From the NCBI GenBank assembly GCA_963719805.1, contig CAVRDF010000001.1, positions 620,001-684,000 of the forward strand: a stretch of 64,000 nt of DNA, written 5' to 3'. The stretch comes from JAMXLO01 sp963719805 (GTDB taxonomy: Bacteria > Pseudomonadota > Alphaproteobacteria > Acetobacterales > Acetobacteraceae). Within the stretch, counting starts at the first letter, position 1. Each line of letters begins with the position of its first letter. This document shows, piece by piece, positions 34,842-44,766 of the stretch. The translations under genes and the position numbers were made by a program. The notes beneath the pieces were generated by a model. It was not told the DNA's origin. It did no database searches and saw only the letters and a list, made by a program, of their open reading frames with translations.

Positions 34842-36679
34842 TGGCGACCATGCCCGGGACGGTGCTGATCGTCGACGATACGCCGGCCAATCTCGCGATC
34901 GTCGCCGAACATCTCGAGGAGCAGGGTTTGCGTGTACTGGTCGCGCAGGGTGGTGAGGAAGCGCTCGCGCGCGCCGCGAGGATGCGACCGGATCTGATAC
35001 TGCTGGACGTGATGATGCCAGGCCTGGACGGCTTCGAGACCTGCCGCCGACTGAAAGCCTTGGAGACGACACAGGCCATACCGGTGTTATTTATGAGCGC
35101 GCTCAGTGACGCGCACAGCAAGCTCGAGGGATTCGAAGCGGGCGCCATCGACTACATCACCAAGCCGGTGGATATCGCCGAAGTACTGGTGAGGGTGCGG
35201 ACGCATCTGACGCTGCGCTCGATGCAGCTCCGGCTCGAGGCAATGAGCATAAGTGATCCGCTCACCGGTCTCGCCAACCGGCGCCGCTTCGACACAATAC
35301 TGCGCAGCGAGTGGCAGCGGGCGCTGCGTGGCGGTGGCAGTGTCGGCGCGATCATGATCGATATCGATCTGTTCAAACGCTACAACGATTATTATGGCCA
35401 TGTGGGCGGCGATCGCTGCCTCTGCGCGGTCGCCCGTGCGGTGCAGAGCGTTGTGCGCCAGGAGATCGACCTGGCCGCGCGCTATGGCGGGGAGGAATTC
35501 GTGCTGATCCTGCCTGGCGCCGACTCAGCCGCGGTCGCCGAGGTGGCCATACGGGCGCATGCTGCCGTGCTTGCGCTGAACGAGCCGCATGCGGCAGCGG
35601 AGACCGGCTGCGTCACCGTCAGCGTCGGCGCTGCGGCCCTGGCCCCGGCCAGCGAGGCGGGCATGGGCCGGCTGATCGAATTGGCCGACGAAGCGCTCTA
35701 TCGGGCCAAGCAGCAGGGCCGCAATCAAGTGGCCGTTCATGGCGCCGTGCAGCCCGGCGCACTGCTCACCTTTGCCCGACGCAGCGACCGGCCGTCCGAT
35801 GTGGCGGCAGAAAGCAGGCTTCAGGAAACATTGCTCGACAGCCGCCAGCGCTGGCGTGCTTTTGCGGCGATGGCAGCGGACATCGGATTTGAGACCGACA
35901 ACCACGGCCTTTTCAGCTTCATCACGCCCGATGAGGCACTCGGTTGGCCAGCGGCGGTGCTGCTGGATCAGCCAGCAGGGATGCTGCTGTCAGCCGAGGA
36001 CGTCGCCGACGGCTTTGATCCATTCCGGATCACCACGGCGGTGCGACGCAAGCGCGCATGGCTTCGGCGCGCCGACGGATCGATGGCGCTGCTCGCGATC
36101 ACCGCCGCGCCGCTGCTCGATACGGACGGCACGCAGATGGGCGTGCGGGGTGTCGGAGTCGACTGGACTGCCCACGATGATTTCCCGTCGCTTGTGGCCG
36201 CCGATCTGCGCCGAGGCCAACTGCTCGAATACCTTCTCCTTTGCATCGGCCAGGCAGCGGACGTGGGGCTCGTGGATGCCGCTTGCCATAGCCTGATGCG
36301 TGCCCTCGGCGCCGATGGCGCAGCGCTCATCGATGTCGCGTTCGACGGCGACGCGTCGACCGTGCTGTGCCAGATCGGCGCTCCGGACGATCACGCCGTG
36401 GCCGCCGCGGCAGCGCTGCTAGGGACCGGATGCGGCACAACCGCACAAGTCGGCGGTGAACCCGCAGTGCTGGCGATCAAATGCAGCATCGACCGGAGGG
36501 GCAATCTTGGCGTGGCGTTCTGGCGCGCCGCCGGTCGCCGCGGATGGGACGATGACGAGATACGGTTGCTGGTCGCCGCCGCCGGGCTCGTCGGGCTGGT
36601 CGCCATGCATGGCCGCAGGACCGGCCCGGCTGGCCACGAACGGGCGACGTCCTTGCCTCCGGACCTTATGCGCGCCTAA
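34838..36679 (+). CDS. REC-GGDEF response regulator (diguanylate cyclase) with PAS/GAF-like tail
   Basis: 613 aa from the ATG at 34838, overlapping the kinase stop. The receiver is intact (VLIVDDTPAN, D57 in LLDVMMPGLDG, ITKPVD). The GGDEF domain begins SDPLTGLANRR and has active-site GGEEF at 217-221. The residue that should be Arg in an RxxD inhibitory site is Gln (QEID), so product inhibition may be absent. After about residue 320 come a PAS-like segment (WLRRADGSMALLAITAAP) and a GAF-like end, an unusual order. It makes cyclic di-GMP under control of the upstream kinase. Confidence 0.88.
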   Translation: MMATMPGTVLIVDDTPANLAIVAEHLEEQGLRVLVAQGGEEALARAARMRPDLILLDVMMPGLDGFETCRRLKALETTQAIPVLFMSALSDAHSKLEGFEAGAIDYITKPVDIAEVLVRVRTHLTLRSMQLRLEAMSISDPLTGLANRRRFDTILRSEWQRALRGGGSVGAIMIDIDLFKRYNDYYGHVGGDRCLCAVARAVQSVVRQEIDLAARYGGEEFVLILPGADSAAVAEVAIRAHAAVLALNEPHAAAETGCVTVSVGAAALAPASEAGMGRLIELADEALYRAKQQGRNQVAVHGAVQPGALLTFARRSDRPSDVAAESRLQETLLDSRQRWRAFAAMAADIGFETDNHGLFSFITPDEALGWPAAVLLDQPAGMLLSAEDVADGFDPFRITTAVRRKRAWLRRADGSMALLAITAAPLLDTDGTQMGVRGVGVDWTAHDDFPSLVAADLRRGQLLEYLLLCIGQAADVGLVDAACHSLMRALGADGAALIDVAFDGDASTVLCQIGAPDDHAVAAAAALLGTGCGTTAQVGGEPAVLAIKCSIDRRGNLGVAFWRAAGRRGWDDDEIRLLVAAAGLVGLVAMHGRRTGPAGHERATSLPPDLMRA

Positions 36680-36706
36680 TACCCCGCCGGTAACTGGAGC
36701 ATTCCC

Positions 36707-37732
<1,026 letters not shown>

Positions 37733-37750
37733 GAGGCGGGGAGCCGCCGC

Positions 37751-38680
37751 TTACCGAGTCGGTCGCGGCGGCGTCACCATGTAATCATAGAAGCCGCGGT
37801 TGGTCTTCCGTCCCAGCCATCCTGCCTCGACGTACTTCACCAGCAGCGGGCACGGCCGGTACTTGGAATCGGACAGCCCTTCGTAAAGCACCTGCATAAT
37901 GGAAAGGCATGTATCCAGCCCGATGAAGTCCGCCAGTTCCAGCGGGCCCATTGGATGGTTGGCGCCCAGCCGCATCGACATGTCGATCGCCGCCACGCTG
38001 CCAACGCCCTCGTACAGCGCGTAAACCGCCTCGTTGATCATCGGCACCAGGATGCGATTGACGATGAAGGCAGGGAAATCCTCGGCCACCGCTGTGCTCT
38101 TGCCCAGCTTCTCGCCGAGCGCGCGCACCGCCTGGAATGTCGGCTCATCTGTCGCGATGCCGCGGATGATCTCCACCAGCTTCATCACCGGCACCGGGTT
38201 CATGAAGTGCATGCCGATGAACTTTTCCGGCCGATCGGTCGCAGCACCCAGGCGCGTGATCGAGATCGACGAGGTGTTGGAGGCCAGCATGCACGACGGC
38301 TTCAGGTGCGGCGTCAGCAGCTTGTAGATGGCAAGCTTCACGTCCTGCTTCTCAGTCGCCGCCTCGATCACGAGATCGGCGCTGCCCAGCTCGGCGTAGT
38401 CGATACTGGTGTGGATACGCGCCATTGCCTCGAGCTTGTCCTCCTCGCTGATCAGCGAGCGGTTCACCTGCCGCTCCATGTTGCGCGTGATAGTGCCCAA
38501 TGCGCGCTCAAGCGCGGCGGGCTTCACGTCAAGCATGGTCACGTCCAGGCCGGCCAGCGCACAGACATGCGCGATGCCATTGCCCATCTGGCCCGCGCCG
38601 ATAATACCCACGCGCGCGATCTCCGGCGGCTCCGCCAGCAGTGTCCCGCCGGCAGGCGCAGGCTTCACTTCAATGTTCAT
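37751..38680 (-). CDS. hbd: 3-hydroxybutyryl-CoA dehydrogenase
   Basis: 309 aa with the NAD motif VGIIGAGQMGNGIAHVCALAG (about residue 24). The catalytic His is in GMHFMNPVPVM, and the C-terminal dimer domain carries NRILVPMINEAVYAL and GPLELADFIGLD. It oxidises (S)-3-hydroxybutyryl-CoA in fatty-acid or polyhydroxybutyrate metabolism. It is the third gene of etfB-etfA-hbd (2 bp after etfA), an order conserved in alphaproteobacteria. Confidence 0.94.
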   Translation of the reverse strand: MNIEVKPAPAGGTLLAEPPEIARVGIIGAGQMGNGIAHVCALAGLDVTMLDVKPAALERALGTITRNMERQVNRSLISEEDKLEAMARIHTSIDYAELGSADLVIEAATEKQDVKLAIYKLLTPHLKPSCMLASNTSSISITRLGAATDRPEKFIGMHFMNPVPVMKLVEIIRGIATDEPTFQAVRALGEKLGKSTAVAEDFPAFIVNRILVPMINEAVYALYEGVGSVAAIDMSMRLGANHPMGPLELADFIGLDTCLSIMQVLYEGLSDSKYRPCPLLVKYVEAGWLGRKTNRGFYDYMVTPPRPTR

Positions 38681-38682
38681 AC

Positions 38683-39618
38683 TCAGGAGCGCTCCAGTTC
38701 CTTTGCCAGCTCGGGCAATGCGGTGAACAAATCAGCCACCAGGCCGTAATCGGCGACCTGGAAGATGGGCGCTTCCTCATCCTTGTTGATCGCCACGATT
38801 ACCTTGCTGTCCTTCATCCCGGCCAGATGTTGGATGGCGCCGGAGATGCCGACAGCAATGTAAAGATCCGGAGCGACGATTTTTCCGGTCTGTCCCACCT
38901 GGTAGTCGTTCGGAACGAAACCGGCATCCACCGCGGCACGGGAAGCCCCGACCGCGGCGCCGAGTTTATCGGCAATTGGTTCCAAAAGTTTAAAATTATC
39001 GCCCGCCTGCATGCCGCGTCCGCCGGAAATCACCACCCGCGCGGCGGTCAGTTCAGGCCGTTCGCTCTTCGATAGCTCGGCCGAGATGAACTTCGACACC
39101 GCCGGCAGCTCGGGCAGGTTCACCGCCTCGACCGGCGCGCTGCCGCCCTCGGCGGCCACCGGGTCGAAGCTGGCGGCGCGCACCGTGATCACCTTCTTGG
39201 CGTCGGACGACTTCACCGTCGCCATGCCGTTGCCGGCGTAGATCGGGCGGATGAACGTGTCGGCGTCGACCACGTCGGCGATGTCGCTGATCGGCTGCGC
39301 GTCCAGCAGCGCCGCCACGCGCGGCATGATGTTCTTGCCCACCGCTGTCGTTGCCGCCAGCAGGTGCGAATAATTCGGCGCCAGCGCCACCAGCAGCGCC
39401 GCCATCGGCTCGGCCAGCAGGTGGTCCAACCCCGGCGCGTCCGCGGTCAGCACCTTGGCCACCCCCGGCAGCTTTGCCGCGGCCTGCGCCGCCGCGTCGA
39501 TGCCGCTGCCCGCCACCAACGCATGGACCTCGCCAAGCTTCTCGGCGGCGGCGACCGCGCTGCGCGACGGCTGCTTGATGCCAGAGGCGTCGAATTCCAG
39601 CAGAACCAGCGCGGTCAT
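38683..39618 (-). CDS. etfA: Electron transfer flavoprotein, alpha subunit
   Basis: 311 aa. The C-terminal FAD domain contains RVVISGGRGMQ, GAAVGASRAAVDAGF, QVGQTGKIVAPDLYIAVG and ISGAIQHLAGM, the EtfA signature. It carries FAD and passes electrons from acyl-CoA dehydrogenases to ETF-quinone oxidoreductase. It starts 3 bp after the etfB stop and ends 2 bp before hbd. Confidence 0.95.
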   Translation of the reverse strand: MTALVLLEFDASGIKQPSRSAVAAAEKLGEVHALVAGSGIDAAAQAAAKLPGVAKVLTADAPGLDHLLAEPMAALLVALAPNYSHLLAATTAVGKNIMPRVAALLDAQPISDIADVVDADTFIRPIYAGNGMATVKSSDAKKVITVRAASFDPVAAEGGSAPVEAVNLPELPAVSKFISAELSKSERPELTAARVVISGGRGMQAGDNFKLLEPIADKLGAAVGASRAAVDAGFVPNDYQVGQTGKIVAPDLYIAVGISGAIQHLAGMKDSKVIVAINKDEEAPIFQVADYGLVADLFTALPELAKELERS

Positions 39619-39621
39619 CGC

Positions 39622-40371
39622 TCAGATCACCTTCGCTTCGGTGCGCAGCTTCGCCACCAGTTCAGCCACTGAGCCGACCTTCGCGCCCGCTTTGCGTTTC
39701 GGGGGCTCCGCGACCTTCAGTGTGATCAGCCGAGGCGCCGGGTCCACCCCCAGGTCGGCTGGCTTCACCGTTTCGATCGGCTTCTTGCGCGCCTTCATGA
39801 TGTTTGGCAGCGAGGCGTAGCGCGGCTCGTTCAGCCGCAGGTCGGTGGTCACGATGGCCGGCAACGTCAGCGCCACCGTCTCCAGCCCGCCATCCACCTC
39901 CCGCTTCACGGTGATGTTGTCGCCCTCGATGGTGATCTTCGAGGCGAAGGTGCCCTGCGGCCAGCCCAGCAGCGCCGCCAGCATCTGTCCCGTGGCGCTC
40001 ATGTCATCATCGATCGCCTGCTTGCCCAGGATTATGAGTTTCGGCTGCTCCTTGTCAGCGATCGCCTTCAGCAGCTTGGCCACCGCCAGCGGCTGCAGCT
40101 CGACATCGGTCTCCACCAGGATACCGCGGTCCGCCCCCATCGCCAGCGCGGTGCGGATCGTCTCGGCGCACTGCGCCACGCCCAACGAGACCGCGATGAT
40201 TTCCGTCGCGGCGCCCTTCTCCTTCAGGCGTACCGCCTCTTCGACGCCGATTTCGTCGAATGGATTCATCGACATCTTCACCCCGGCGGTCTCCACCCCG
40301 GAGCCGTCCGCTTTCACGCGGACCTTGACGTTGTAATCAACCACCCGCTTGACCGGGACCAGAACTTTCAT
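39622..40371 (-). CDS. etfB: Electron transfer flavoprotein, beta subunit
   Basis: 249 aa, standard length. MKVLVPVKRVVDYNVKVRV at the N-terminus, a KMSMNPFDEIGVEEAVRLKE block, the AMP-binding GADRGILVE and LILGKQAIDDD, and the recognition loop LRLNEPRYASLPNIMKARKK define EtfB. It pairs with the EtfA encoded directly downstream. Confidence 0.95.
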   Translation of the reverse strand: MKVLVPVKRVVDYNVKVRVKADGSGVETAGVKMSMNPFDEIGVEEAVRLKEKGAATEIIAVSLGVAQCAETIRTALAMGADRGILVETDVELQPLAVAKLLKAIADKEQPKLIILGKQAIDDDMSATGQMLAALLGWPQGTFASKITIEGDNITVKREVDGGLETVALTLPAIVTTDLRLNEPRYASLPNIMKARKKPIETVKPADLGVDPAPRLITLKVAEPPKRKAGAKVGSVAELVAKLRTEAKVI

Positions 40372-40497
40372 GGGACGGACCGTGCTGTTTCCAGGAATGT
40401 TGCACGCCAGCGGCGCGGGCTATCCGCCCGCCTGTTCGCACCTGCAATAAGGGACGCGGACCATATGCACCGGCCGGTAGCCTGTCAAACCGCCCAG

Positions 40498-40692
40498 TCA
40501 GGATTTCAGCAGCGTCATCAGCAAGGCGAATAGAAGCAATGCGGCGCCCTGGAGGATGACGCGCCACTGCATAAGTTTGTTGGAGCGTTGCGGGTTGCCG
40601 CCGCCGCGGACCAGGCCGAAAAGGCCGGCGAACAGTACCCCTAGCGTGCCCAGCATGAGCAGCACGATCAGGATTTCAAGGAAGGTCTTCAC
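40498..40692 (-). CDS. Twin-transmembrane (HIG1-like) small protein
   Basis: 64 aa with two TM helices (FLEILIVLLMLGTLGVLFAGLFGL and VILQGAALLLFALLMTLL). They are joined by a short polar loop, GGGNPQRSNKLMQWRV, whose N-x2-R-x4-M-x2-R pattern is that of bacterial HIG1-type proteins. Eukaryotic HIG1 proteins support respiratory supercomplexes; the bacterial role is unclear. It lies just upstream of etfB, a placement that fits respiratory electron transfer. Confidence 0.75.
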   Translation of the reverse strand: MKTFLEILIVLLMLGTLGVLFAGLFGLVRGGGNPQRSNKLMQWRVILQGAALLLFALLMTLLKS

Positions 40693-40781
40693 ATGAGGTC
40701 ATATAGCGGCGCCTCAGCGCCGGCACGAGGCCTCGAACGCTGCCATCTTGTTGACCGATCTCGCCGGTTCGTGTCCCCACC

Positions 40782-43091
40782 ATGCGTATGATCCGTCTGC
40801 TCATCATGGCGCTGCTGCTGGCGCTCCCGTCGCTTTCCGCCCGTGCCCAGGTCGCCCCCGACCAGGCACGCCAGGCGCTCGACGTGCTGCAGGACCCGCA
40901 GAAGCGTCAGACGGTGATCGACACGCTGCAGGCGATCGTGCACGCCCAACCCGCGCCTGCACCGGCCAGCGCACCGGCGACCCCCCCGGCGGCGGAGCCG
41001 GCACCCGCCGCTGCGCCGCCTCCCGCGGCGCCGGCAGCGCCCACCATCGCACCGAACAGCCTTGGGGCGCAGGTGCTGGTCAGCGGCTCACATCTGCTGA
41101 ACCACGTCTCCAACGAAGCGCTGGCCGGACTTGGCGCCATTCGCAGTGTGCCACTGCTTTGGATGTGGCTGAACGTGATGGCGACCGAGCCCTGGGCGCG
41201 TCAGATTCTGTTGGATACGTTGTGGCGTCTGGCGGTGGTACTGGCGTGCAGCCTTGCCGCCGAATGGATCATCGGCCTCGCCGTCCGCCGTCCGGTCCTC
41301 GCCATGGCGGCACGAGCGCCGAACGGCCAGCCACCACCACCTGACGAAACCGGCGAGGCGCGCGCCGAAATCGGTGAAACGGAGCCGCCGCATCGTCGGC
41401 GCCTGGCCGCGCTGACTTTGCTGCGGCGTATGCCGCTGGTCTTCGCCCGGCTATGTCTCGAACTGCTGCCGGTGCTCGGCTTCCTCGGTGTGGGCCATGT
41501 GGTGGCCGCTACCCCGCTCGGCGGCGACGGCCAGCCCCGGCTCATCCTGCTCGCGGTGATCGACGCCTACGCACTGTGCGCCGGCATGCTGTGCCTCGCC
41601 CGAGTCATGTTCTCGCCGGTCCATCAGCGGCTGCGCCTGTTCCACATCTCCGACGCCTCAGCTGCCTATGCGATGCGCTGGATCAGGCGGATCGTCGTGG
41701 TCAGCGTGTTCGGCTACGCGATCGCCGAAGTCGGCCTGCTGCTCGGCCTGTCAGATACCGCGCACGAAGCGCTGCTCAAGTTCGTCGGGCTGATCGACCA
41801 CATCTTCATGGCAATCATCGTATTGCAGCGGCGGCGCACAGTGCGCCGGCTGATCCGCGCGCCGGAAGGCAGCTCGGGACCGATCGCCGCATTGCGCAAC
41901 TGGCTTGCGCGGGTCTGGCATTGGCTGGCGATCATGCTGCTGGCGGCGTTCTGGATCACCTGGGCCGTCGAAGTCCCGCACGGCTACGCGCGGATGTTCC
42001 AATACGTCCTGAGCGTCGTGATCGTGGCGGTGGTGGCGCGGCTGGCGCAAATCCTCATTCTCGGTGCGCTTGATCGGGCCCTGGCGCCGCGTGAGGGCCT
42101 CGCCGCGCACTATCCCGGGATCGAGGTAAGGCTCGCGCTGTATCACCCGGTGCTGATCAGCACGGCGCGCGCACTGATCGCAGTCGCCGCGGTCTTCCTG
42201 CTGTTGCAGCTATGGGGACTTGGCGCGGTCGACTGGCTGCTCGGCAGCACGCTGGGGAAGCACCTGATCTCGTCCCTGGTGATGCTGGCGATCACGCTGC
42301 TGCTTTCGATCGCGGTGTGGGAAGCGATTAACGCGGCGATCGAACGCCACCTGGCCAGGCTGACGCGAGAGGCCCAGGCGGCGCGTTCGGCCCGCCTGCG
42401 CACCCTGCTGCCGCTGCTTCGGACCACGCTCACCGTCACCATCGTCGTCGTCGCCGGCATGATGGTCCTGTCCGAGATCGGCGTGAACATCGGCCCGCTG
42501 CTGGCCGGAGCCGGCATCGTCGGCGTCGCCATCGGCTTCGGCTCGCAGAAGCTGGTGCAGGACCTGATCACTGGCATATTCCTGCTGTTGGAGAACGCCA
42601 TGCAGGTGGGCGACTCGGTCACCGTGGCGGGTTTGTCCGGCACGGTCGAGAACCTGTCGATCCGCACCCTCCGCCTGCGCGCAGGCGACGGTTCGGTGCA
42701 CATCATCCCGTTCAGCTCGGTCACCACCGTCAACAACGTTAACCGCGGGCTGGGCAACGCCGCGGTGAGCGTATCCGTCGCCTTGCACGAGGATACCGAT
42801 CGCGTCTGCGACACGCTGAAGCAGGTAGCCGCCGAAATGCGCGCAGACGCGGACTTCTCCGGGCGTATGCTCAGCGACCTGCAACTCTTCGGCGTCGACA
42901 AGGTCGATGGTGCCAGCGCGACCATCACCGGCCAAGTGGTCTGCACGGATTCGGGGCGTTGGAGCGTGCAGCGCGAATTCAACCGTCGCATGAAGCGTAG
43001 GTTCGAGGAGTTGGCGATCGAACTCTACAATCCGGTGCAGCGCATGGTTGCGATGAGGCAGGCCGACGAGCGAAACGACGATGAGCGGTGA
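40782..43091 (+). CDS. MscS-family mechanosensitive channel, large type
   Basis: 769 aa. A signal peptide (ends SARAQ), a Pro/Ala-rich periplasmic stretch, and about ten TM helices precede the conserved MscS pore and beta domain (about 560-720). That domain includes GAGIVGVAIGFGSQKLVQDLITG, the pore-lining helix, and NAMQVGDSVTVAGLSGTVE with IPFSSVTTVNN. Such large MscS proteins (MscK or YbdG type) open under hypo-osmotic stress. The next gene starts 11 bp before its stop codon. Confidence 0.9.
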   Translation: MRMIRLLIMALLLALPSLSARAQVAPDQARQALDVLQDPQKRQTVIDTLQAIVHAQPAPAPASAPATPPAAEPAPAAAPPPAAPAAPTIAPNSLGAQVLVSGSHLLNHVSNEALAGLGAIRSVPLLWMWLNVMATEPWARQILLDTLWRLAVVLACSLAAEWIIGLAVRRPVLAMAARAPNGQPPPPDETGEARAEIGETEPPHRRRLAALTLLRRMPLVFARLCLELLPVLGFLGVGHVVAATPLGGDGQPRLILLAVIDAYALCAGMLCLARVMFSPVHQRLRLFHISDASAAYAMRWIRRIVVVSVFGYAIAEVGLLLGLSDTAHEALLKFVGLIDHIFMAIIVLQRRRTVRRLIRAPEGSSGPIAALRNWLARVWHWLAIMLLAAFWITWAVEVPHGYARMFQYVLSVVIVAVVARLAQILILGALDRALAPREGLAAHYPGIEVRLALYHPVLISTARALIAVAAVFLLLQLWGLGAVDWLLGSTLGKHLISSLVMLAITLLLSIAVWEAINAAIERHLARLTREAQAARSARLRTLLPLLRTTLTVTIVVVAGMMVLSEIGVNIGPLLAGAGIVGVAIGFGSQKLVQDLITGIFLLLENAMQVGDSVTVAGLSGTVENLSIRTLRLRAGDGSVHIIPFSSVTTVNNVNRGLGNAAVSVSVALHEDTDRVCDTLKQVAAEMRADADFSGRMLSDLQLFGVDKVDGASATITGQVVCTDSGRWSVQREFNRRMKRRFEELAIELYNPVQRMVAMRQADERNDDER

Positions 43092-43794
43092 ATTGCAGGT
43101 TCTTGCCGGCAGCCTGAAGGCAGATGGGTTCGCCTTCGTTCGGGGCGCGGACATGCGCGACCTGTTCGGAGCGTTGGGCGACTGGCGCGCCTTCGCCACA
43201 AGCTGGGAGGATCTGGGGCTCGATACCTACATGGCAGATGGCGGCCGCTATCGAAAGCGCCGCCACGCCGCGTTCAGTGCGCGTTCCGGCCAGCCGATCC
43301 AGCGCAAGCAGGACCAGCCGCATTATCAGAGCCGCGATTACAATTCGCTGAATGGCGGGATCGCCCGCTGGTTCGATCCGGTGCTGCCGGAAATCGCCAC
43401 CGGCGCCAGCATGATCCGCATCCTCGATACCTGCCGCGCCCTGTTCGAACGCCTGGCATCGACGCGCGATTGGCACATCGAGGCGCATCAGTTCCGCATC
43501 GAAGCCCGCAGTGGCGAGGCCGGCCAGCCGACGCCGGAAGGCATGCATCGTGACGGCGTCGATTTCGTGCTGGTGCTGCTGGTCGGCCGCCGCAACATCC
43601 AGAGCGGCGTCACCTCGATCCGCGGCACGGACGGACGCGATCTTGGCAGCTTCACGCTGACCGAGCCGCTGGACGCTGCGTGGGTCGATGACCACCGCGT
43701 CATGCATGGCGTGACGCCGGTGCAGCCGATCGATCCGGCGGAGCCCGGCTTCCGCGACGTGTTGGTCGTCACCTTCCGCAGCGAAGCAGGCTGA
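43081..43794 (+). CDS. 2OG-Fe dioxygenase family protein
   Basis: 237 aa. It has a jelly-roll Fe(II) site with H-x-D in GMHRDGVDFVLVLLV and the distal His in WVDDHRVMHGVTPV. The 2-oxoglutarate Arg is in FRDVLVVTFR, and the conserved HQFRIEA strand precedes it. This matches the 2OG-Fe_Oxy_2 family, which includes amino-acid hydroxylases such as isoleucine dioxygenase. The substrate is unknown. The start overlaps the channel gene by 11 bp, an odd pairing. Confidence 0.75.
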   Translation: MSGELQVLAGSLKADGFAFVRGADMRDLFGALGDWRAFATSWEDLGLDTYMADGGRYRKRRHAAFSARSGQPIQRKQDQPHYQSRDYNSLNGGIARWFDPVLPEIATGASMIRILDTCRALFERLASTRDWHIEAHQFRIEARSGEAGQPTPEGMHRDGVDFVLVLLVGRRNIQSGVTSIRGTDGRDLGSFTLTEPLDAAWVDDHRVMHGVTPVQPIDPAEPGFRDVLVVTFRSEAG

Positions 43795-43842
43795 TTCGAC
43801 GCCACACCACGCTGGCCTCATGCTGGCGGCAGGGAGGTAGTC

Positions 43843-44766
43843 ATGCCCCGTGAGCTTCGCTTCATGACGATGATACTGCCCAACCTTGAATGGGCGGAAC
43901 TACTGCGGCGTTGTCGCTATCTCGAGGGTCTTGGCTTCGATATTGTCGGCTTTGCCGATCACTTCGTTGACTGGACCGGGGCCGTCGGCCCGTGGTTCGA
44001 ATGCTGGACGATGCTCACTGCCATTGCTGCGGGGACACAGCGCATCAGACTGTCTTCGTGCGTGACGCAGATTCCACTGCGCAACCCGGCGTTGCTGGCA
44101 CATCAGGCGCTGACGGTCGATCATATCTCGAACGGCCGGCTCGAGCTGGGGCTTGGACTGGGCCTTACCAACGATCCGTCCTACGGCATGATGGGACTGC
44201 CAAACTGGGGCTACCCGGAGCGCGCCGCGCGTCTCAAGGAATACGTGCAGATCCTCGACAAGCTGCTGTCGGACGGCACCGCGACCTACGACGGCAAATA
44301 CTACCAGCTCAAGAACGCGGTCATGCAGCCGCGCCCCGTCCAGCGTCCGCGCCCGCCGATTGTCATTGCGGCAATGGGCCCTGCGATGCTGAAGCGCGCT
44401 GCCGAACTCGCCGACAACTGGAACAGCATCAGCTTCGCCGCGAACTTCGAGGCGCAGATCACAGAGACGCGCGAACGCATTCGCACGGTCGATGCACATT
44501 GCGCCGTGATCGGCCGCGATCCTCGCACATTGCGCCGCTCTTATCTGATGCTCGACGTGCAGGCGCGGCACACCGGTGGATTGATCAGCTATTACCAGTC
44601 GAAGGAAATCTTCGCCGATCAGGTGCGGCAGGTGATCGATCTCGGCATCTCGGAGATTGGCCTGTATTATCCGCGTCACGACGAGCAATTGCCGATGTTC
44701 GAGACAATCGCCGCCGAGGTCATCCCGATGCTGAAGGCGGAATACGCGTCACGGGAGAAAGCATGA
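43843..44766 (+). CDS. LLM-class flavin-dependent oxidoreductase
   Basis: 307 aa luciferase-like TIM barrel (GFDIVGFADHFVDW, RLELGLGLGLTNDPSYGMMG, PPIVIAAMGPAMLKRAAELADNW). GGGAGG precedes the ATG. It is translationally coupled to ligJ by ATGA, so it probably acts on the same aromatic ring or a precursor, as an FMNH2-dependent monooxygenase or an F420 enzyme. No flavin reductase is nearby. Confidence 0.85.
   Translation: MPRELRFMTMILPNLEWAELLRRCRYLEGLGFDIVGFADHFVDWTGAVGPWFECWTMLTAIAAGTQRIRLSSCVTQIPLRNPALLAHQALTVDHISNGRLELGLGLGLTNDPSYGMMGLPNWGYPERAARLKEYVQILDKLLSDGTATYDGKYYQLKNAVMQPRPVQRPRPPIVIAAMGPAMLKRAAELADNWNSISFAANFEAQITETRERIRTVDAHCAVIGRDPRTLRRSYLMLDVQARHTGGLISYYQSKEIFADQVRQVIDLGISEIGLYYPRHDEQLPMFETIAAEVIPMLKAEYASREKA

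Noticed and set aside
37735..37748. A possible terminator GGCGG..CCGCC between asd and hbd
   Set aside because: The stem is only 5 bp with a 4 nt loop and no T-run, so it is not convincing.
43992..44762. A much longer N-terminus for the LigJ-like gene
   Set aside because: The extension is the out-of-phase reading of the LLM oxidoreductase. The family starts at MIIDCHGHY, which is the ATG at 44763.
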